Source: Dyadobacter soli (lineage in GTDB: Bacteria; Bacteroidota; Bacteroidia; Cytophagales; Spirosomataceae). From it: a DNA stretch of 64,000 bases. This document shows positions 62,433-64,000 of this stretch, piece by piece. Numbering within the stretch: position 1 is the first letter of the stretch; each line of letters opens with the position of its first letter. The position numbers were made by a program, and so were the translations under genes. Where the stretch lies: NCBI RefSeq assembly GCF_900101885.1, contig NZ_FNAN01000005.1, forward strand, positions 186,001 to 250,000, written 5' to 3'. The notes under the pieces are model-generated. The model was not told the origin of the DNA. It made no database searches and saw only the letters and a program-made list of their open reading frames with translations.

Positions 62433-64000
62433 TCAAAATTTGAAATTATAACTCACAGATGGCATTACGGGGAAAAGCGAATATTTGGTCAGCACAAATC
62501 GTTCGGTGGCCGGCGTATCTGAATTGAAATTTTCTTTCATATTGTAGAAAAATGGATTCTTCCGATTGTAGACATTATAGACAGCCACTTCCCAGGTTCG
62601 CTCATATTTCTTTTTCTTCTTACGGAATTGAATGGCCAGATCAAGCCGGTGGTAGGATTCGCCCCGGAAGTTGCTTACGCCGTCGTACTCTGTTAAGGGC
62701 AGATCGAAAAAGCCGTCGTTCGTCGCATCGGTGGGGTCAAATCGGGCATACAGGTACTCTTCCGCTCCCGTGAAAGTAGCAACGGGCAATGTTACCGCAT
62801 TTCCGGTGCCGTACACCCAGGTTGAGGAAAGTGTGATGTGATCATTAAGCTCGTAAATGCCTACGAGTGAAACATCGTGGCGGCGATCATACCGCGGGAA
62901 AAACCTGTTGCCCTGATTCAGTTCGGGGAATTTCCAAAATGTCCACGACAAAGTGTATCCGATCCATCCTGAGAGTCTGCCGGTCTTTCGTTGGAGCAAA
63001 AGCTCTGCTCCGTACGACCAGCCCTTTCCATCTGTAATATTATCTTGCCAGCTCAATGCTCTCGCATTGTCGCCATTTATTCGAAGGAATGAAGCACCTT
63101 CCTTGTAATTCAGGATATTGGACATGTTTTTGTAATAGCTTTCGAGCGTTAAGGTCAACGCCGGATTTTGAAGGTTTTTTGCGATGCCCAGGGCAACTTG
63201 CCGGGACCGTTGTGGAGCAAGGCGGTCGGTGCTCGGTACCCAGAGATCGGTCGGGAGTCCCAGTCCCGTGTTGGACAGTAAATGCACATATTGCGTCATG
63301 TAAGCATAGGAAGCCTTTAATGACAAATTTTTTGATAACCGAAGCGCGGTAGAAAGCCTGGGTTCGGGCTGATGGTAGTTCTTTTTGCCCACTTTGAAAC
63401 TCGTGAAGCGGAGACCCATATTCAGCTTCAAGATGTCAAACGGCTGCCAGGTATCCTCAATGTATAATCCCGTTTCCAGCGCGGATACAGCTGGGTCGGA
63501 TTGCTCGACCGGGTTTTCTGAAAAAGAACCTTCAATCACCATAGCTGACGGTAAAAAGCGATGGAAGGTTAGTTGGCCTCCAAATTTGACGGAATGCCTC
63601 GGTGAAGGATAGAAATCGAAGTCGGTCTTCCATCCGATATCATGAATGGACGAGGCATATTTCAGCTCAAAAGCCCGATCACTGGCCGGTGCCCCTGGTT
63701 TCTCCTTCGTATAGTTGGAAACACCGAACCGGAAGTTGCTTGCGATCACGGAAGTGTTCATGAACAGTCGTTGTGAGAAAAGGTGGTTCCATCGTAGCGT
63801 CGCAGTCGCATTCCCCCAGTTCAGGCCGGCAGATGATTCGCCGCGATCGTTCTTTTGTCGTTCGTAATATTTATCTCGCCCGAAATAGCTGCTGACATAC
63901 AACTTATCTGTTTTGCCAAGGTCGAAATTGACTTTTGCATTCAGGTCATAGAAATAATAGCCCAACTTTGCCTTTTCGTCTGTACCCTTCTGACGCATAG
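62433..64000 (-). CDS. TonB-dependent receptor, C-terminal part (cut by window end)
   Basis: About 520 codons are visible; the 5' end lies beyond 64000. A Met complementary to 63996-63998 is internal. The visible part is an outer-membrane beta-barrel: alternating polar/hydrophobic strands with 'LGLRFTSFKVGKKNYHQPEPRLS', many aromatic girdles, 'NVYNRKNPFFYNMK' and the C-terminal Phe in 'VMPSVSYNFKF', the barrel-assembly signal. The plug and any carboxypeptidase-like N-terminal domain are outside. It imports a ligand with the DUF4249 lipoprotein. Confidence 0.9.
   Translation of the reverse strand, partial: MRQKGTDEKAKLGYYFYDLNAKVNFDLGKTDKLYVSSYFGRDKYYERQKNDRGESSAGLNWGNATATLRWNHLFSQRLFMNTSVIASNFRFGVSNYTKEKPGAPASDRAFELKYASSIHDIGWKTDFDFYPSPRHSVKFGGQLTFHRFLPSAMVIEGSFSENPVEQSDPAVSALETGLYIEDTWQPFDILKLNMGLRFTSFKVGKKNYHQPEPRLSTALRLSKNLSLKASYAYMTQYVHLLSNTGLGLPTDLWVPSTDRLAPQRSRQVALGIAKNLQNPALTLTLESYYKNMSNILNYKEGASFLRINGDNARALSWQDNITDGKGWSYGAELLLQRKTGRLSGWIGYTLSWTFWKFPELNQGNRFFPRYDRRHDVSLVGIYELNDHITLSSTWVYGTGNAVTLPVATFTGAEEYLYARFDPTDATNDGFFDLPLTEYDGVSNFRGESYHRLDLAIQFRKKKKKYERTWEVAVYNVYNRKNPFFYNMKENFNSDTPATERFVLTKYSLFPVMPSVSYNFKF

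Overview
The window looks like chromosomal DNA of a Cytophagales bacterium (phylum Bacteroidota), most likely Dyadobacter or a close relative. Sequence evidence: roughly 50% GC by eye, TAnnTTTG-type promoter boxes, a type IX secretion C-terminal domain, a TonB receptor/DUF4249 pair, an ECF sigma/FecR cassette, a LytTR regulator and a cellobiose 2-epimerase-like enzyme. The genus is inference. No rRNA, tRNA, CRISPR array, intact insertion sequence or prophage was seen.

Layout. 1-6715: end of a TolC-like gene, a MacB/FtsX-type ABC exporter and an NtrC-type two-component system, with three copies of an unusual heptanucleotide inverted-repeat element between the genes. 6721-9807: a phosphotriesterase-like lactonase, a small nucleotidyltransferase pair and an M50 membrane protease. 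9797-12864: HAD phosphatase, accA and a beta-CASP nuclease. 13064-17326: PBP4-type peptidase, a 426-bp repeat-filled spacer, hslV and pyruvate dehydrogenase E2. 17559-25191: a compact six-gene cluster (GT2, hydroxyacid dehydrogenase, HpcH-like aldolase, two methyltransferases, large membrane protein) downstream of lepA. 25318-33723: an HTTM-like membrane gene pair divergent from a TetR repressor, followed by a TolC/HlyD/ABC-2 efflux operon, with a shared palindromic operator. 33728-36975: L-fucose-type catabolic genes. 37111-40554: orphan LytTR regulator and cytochrome bd oxidase. 40717-49143: secreted esterase, 3-hydroxyacyl-CoA dehydrogenase, CsbD, cellobiose 2-epimerase, PolX, a DUF4143 remnant, OxyR and a KilA-N protein. 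49322-58020: an ECF sigma/anti-sigma surface-signalling locus with two paralogous beta-solenoid/barrel proteins, three secreted proteins and a lipid acyltransferase. 58176-64000: CHRD lipoprotein, alaS, and a DUF4249/TonB receptor pair cut by the window end.

Two points stand out. (1) Five elements (471-625, 1331-1456, 3933-4035, 33728-33870, 39085-39246) are built from GACCGCC-like heptads in inverted orientation; one supplies the last 19 codons and stop of cydA. (2) A bipartite motif, AAAATTAGGGTAAG-N7-CCGGTTGTC, occurs identically upstream of the sigma gene (49583-49612) and upstream of the second solenoid gene (55925-55954). I infer a small regulon in which an STN domain fused directly to a surface-repeat protein, instead of a TonB receptor, signals through FecR to the sigma factor and raises production of a second surface-repeat protein and a lipid A-type acyltransferase.
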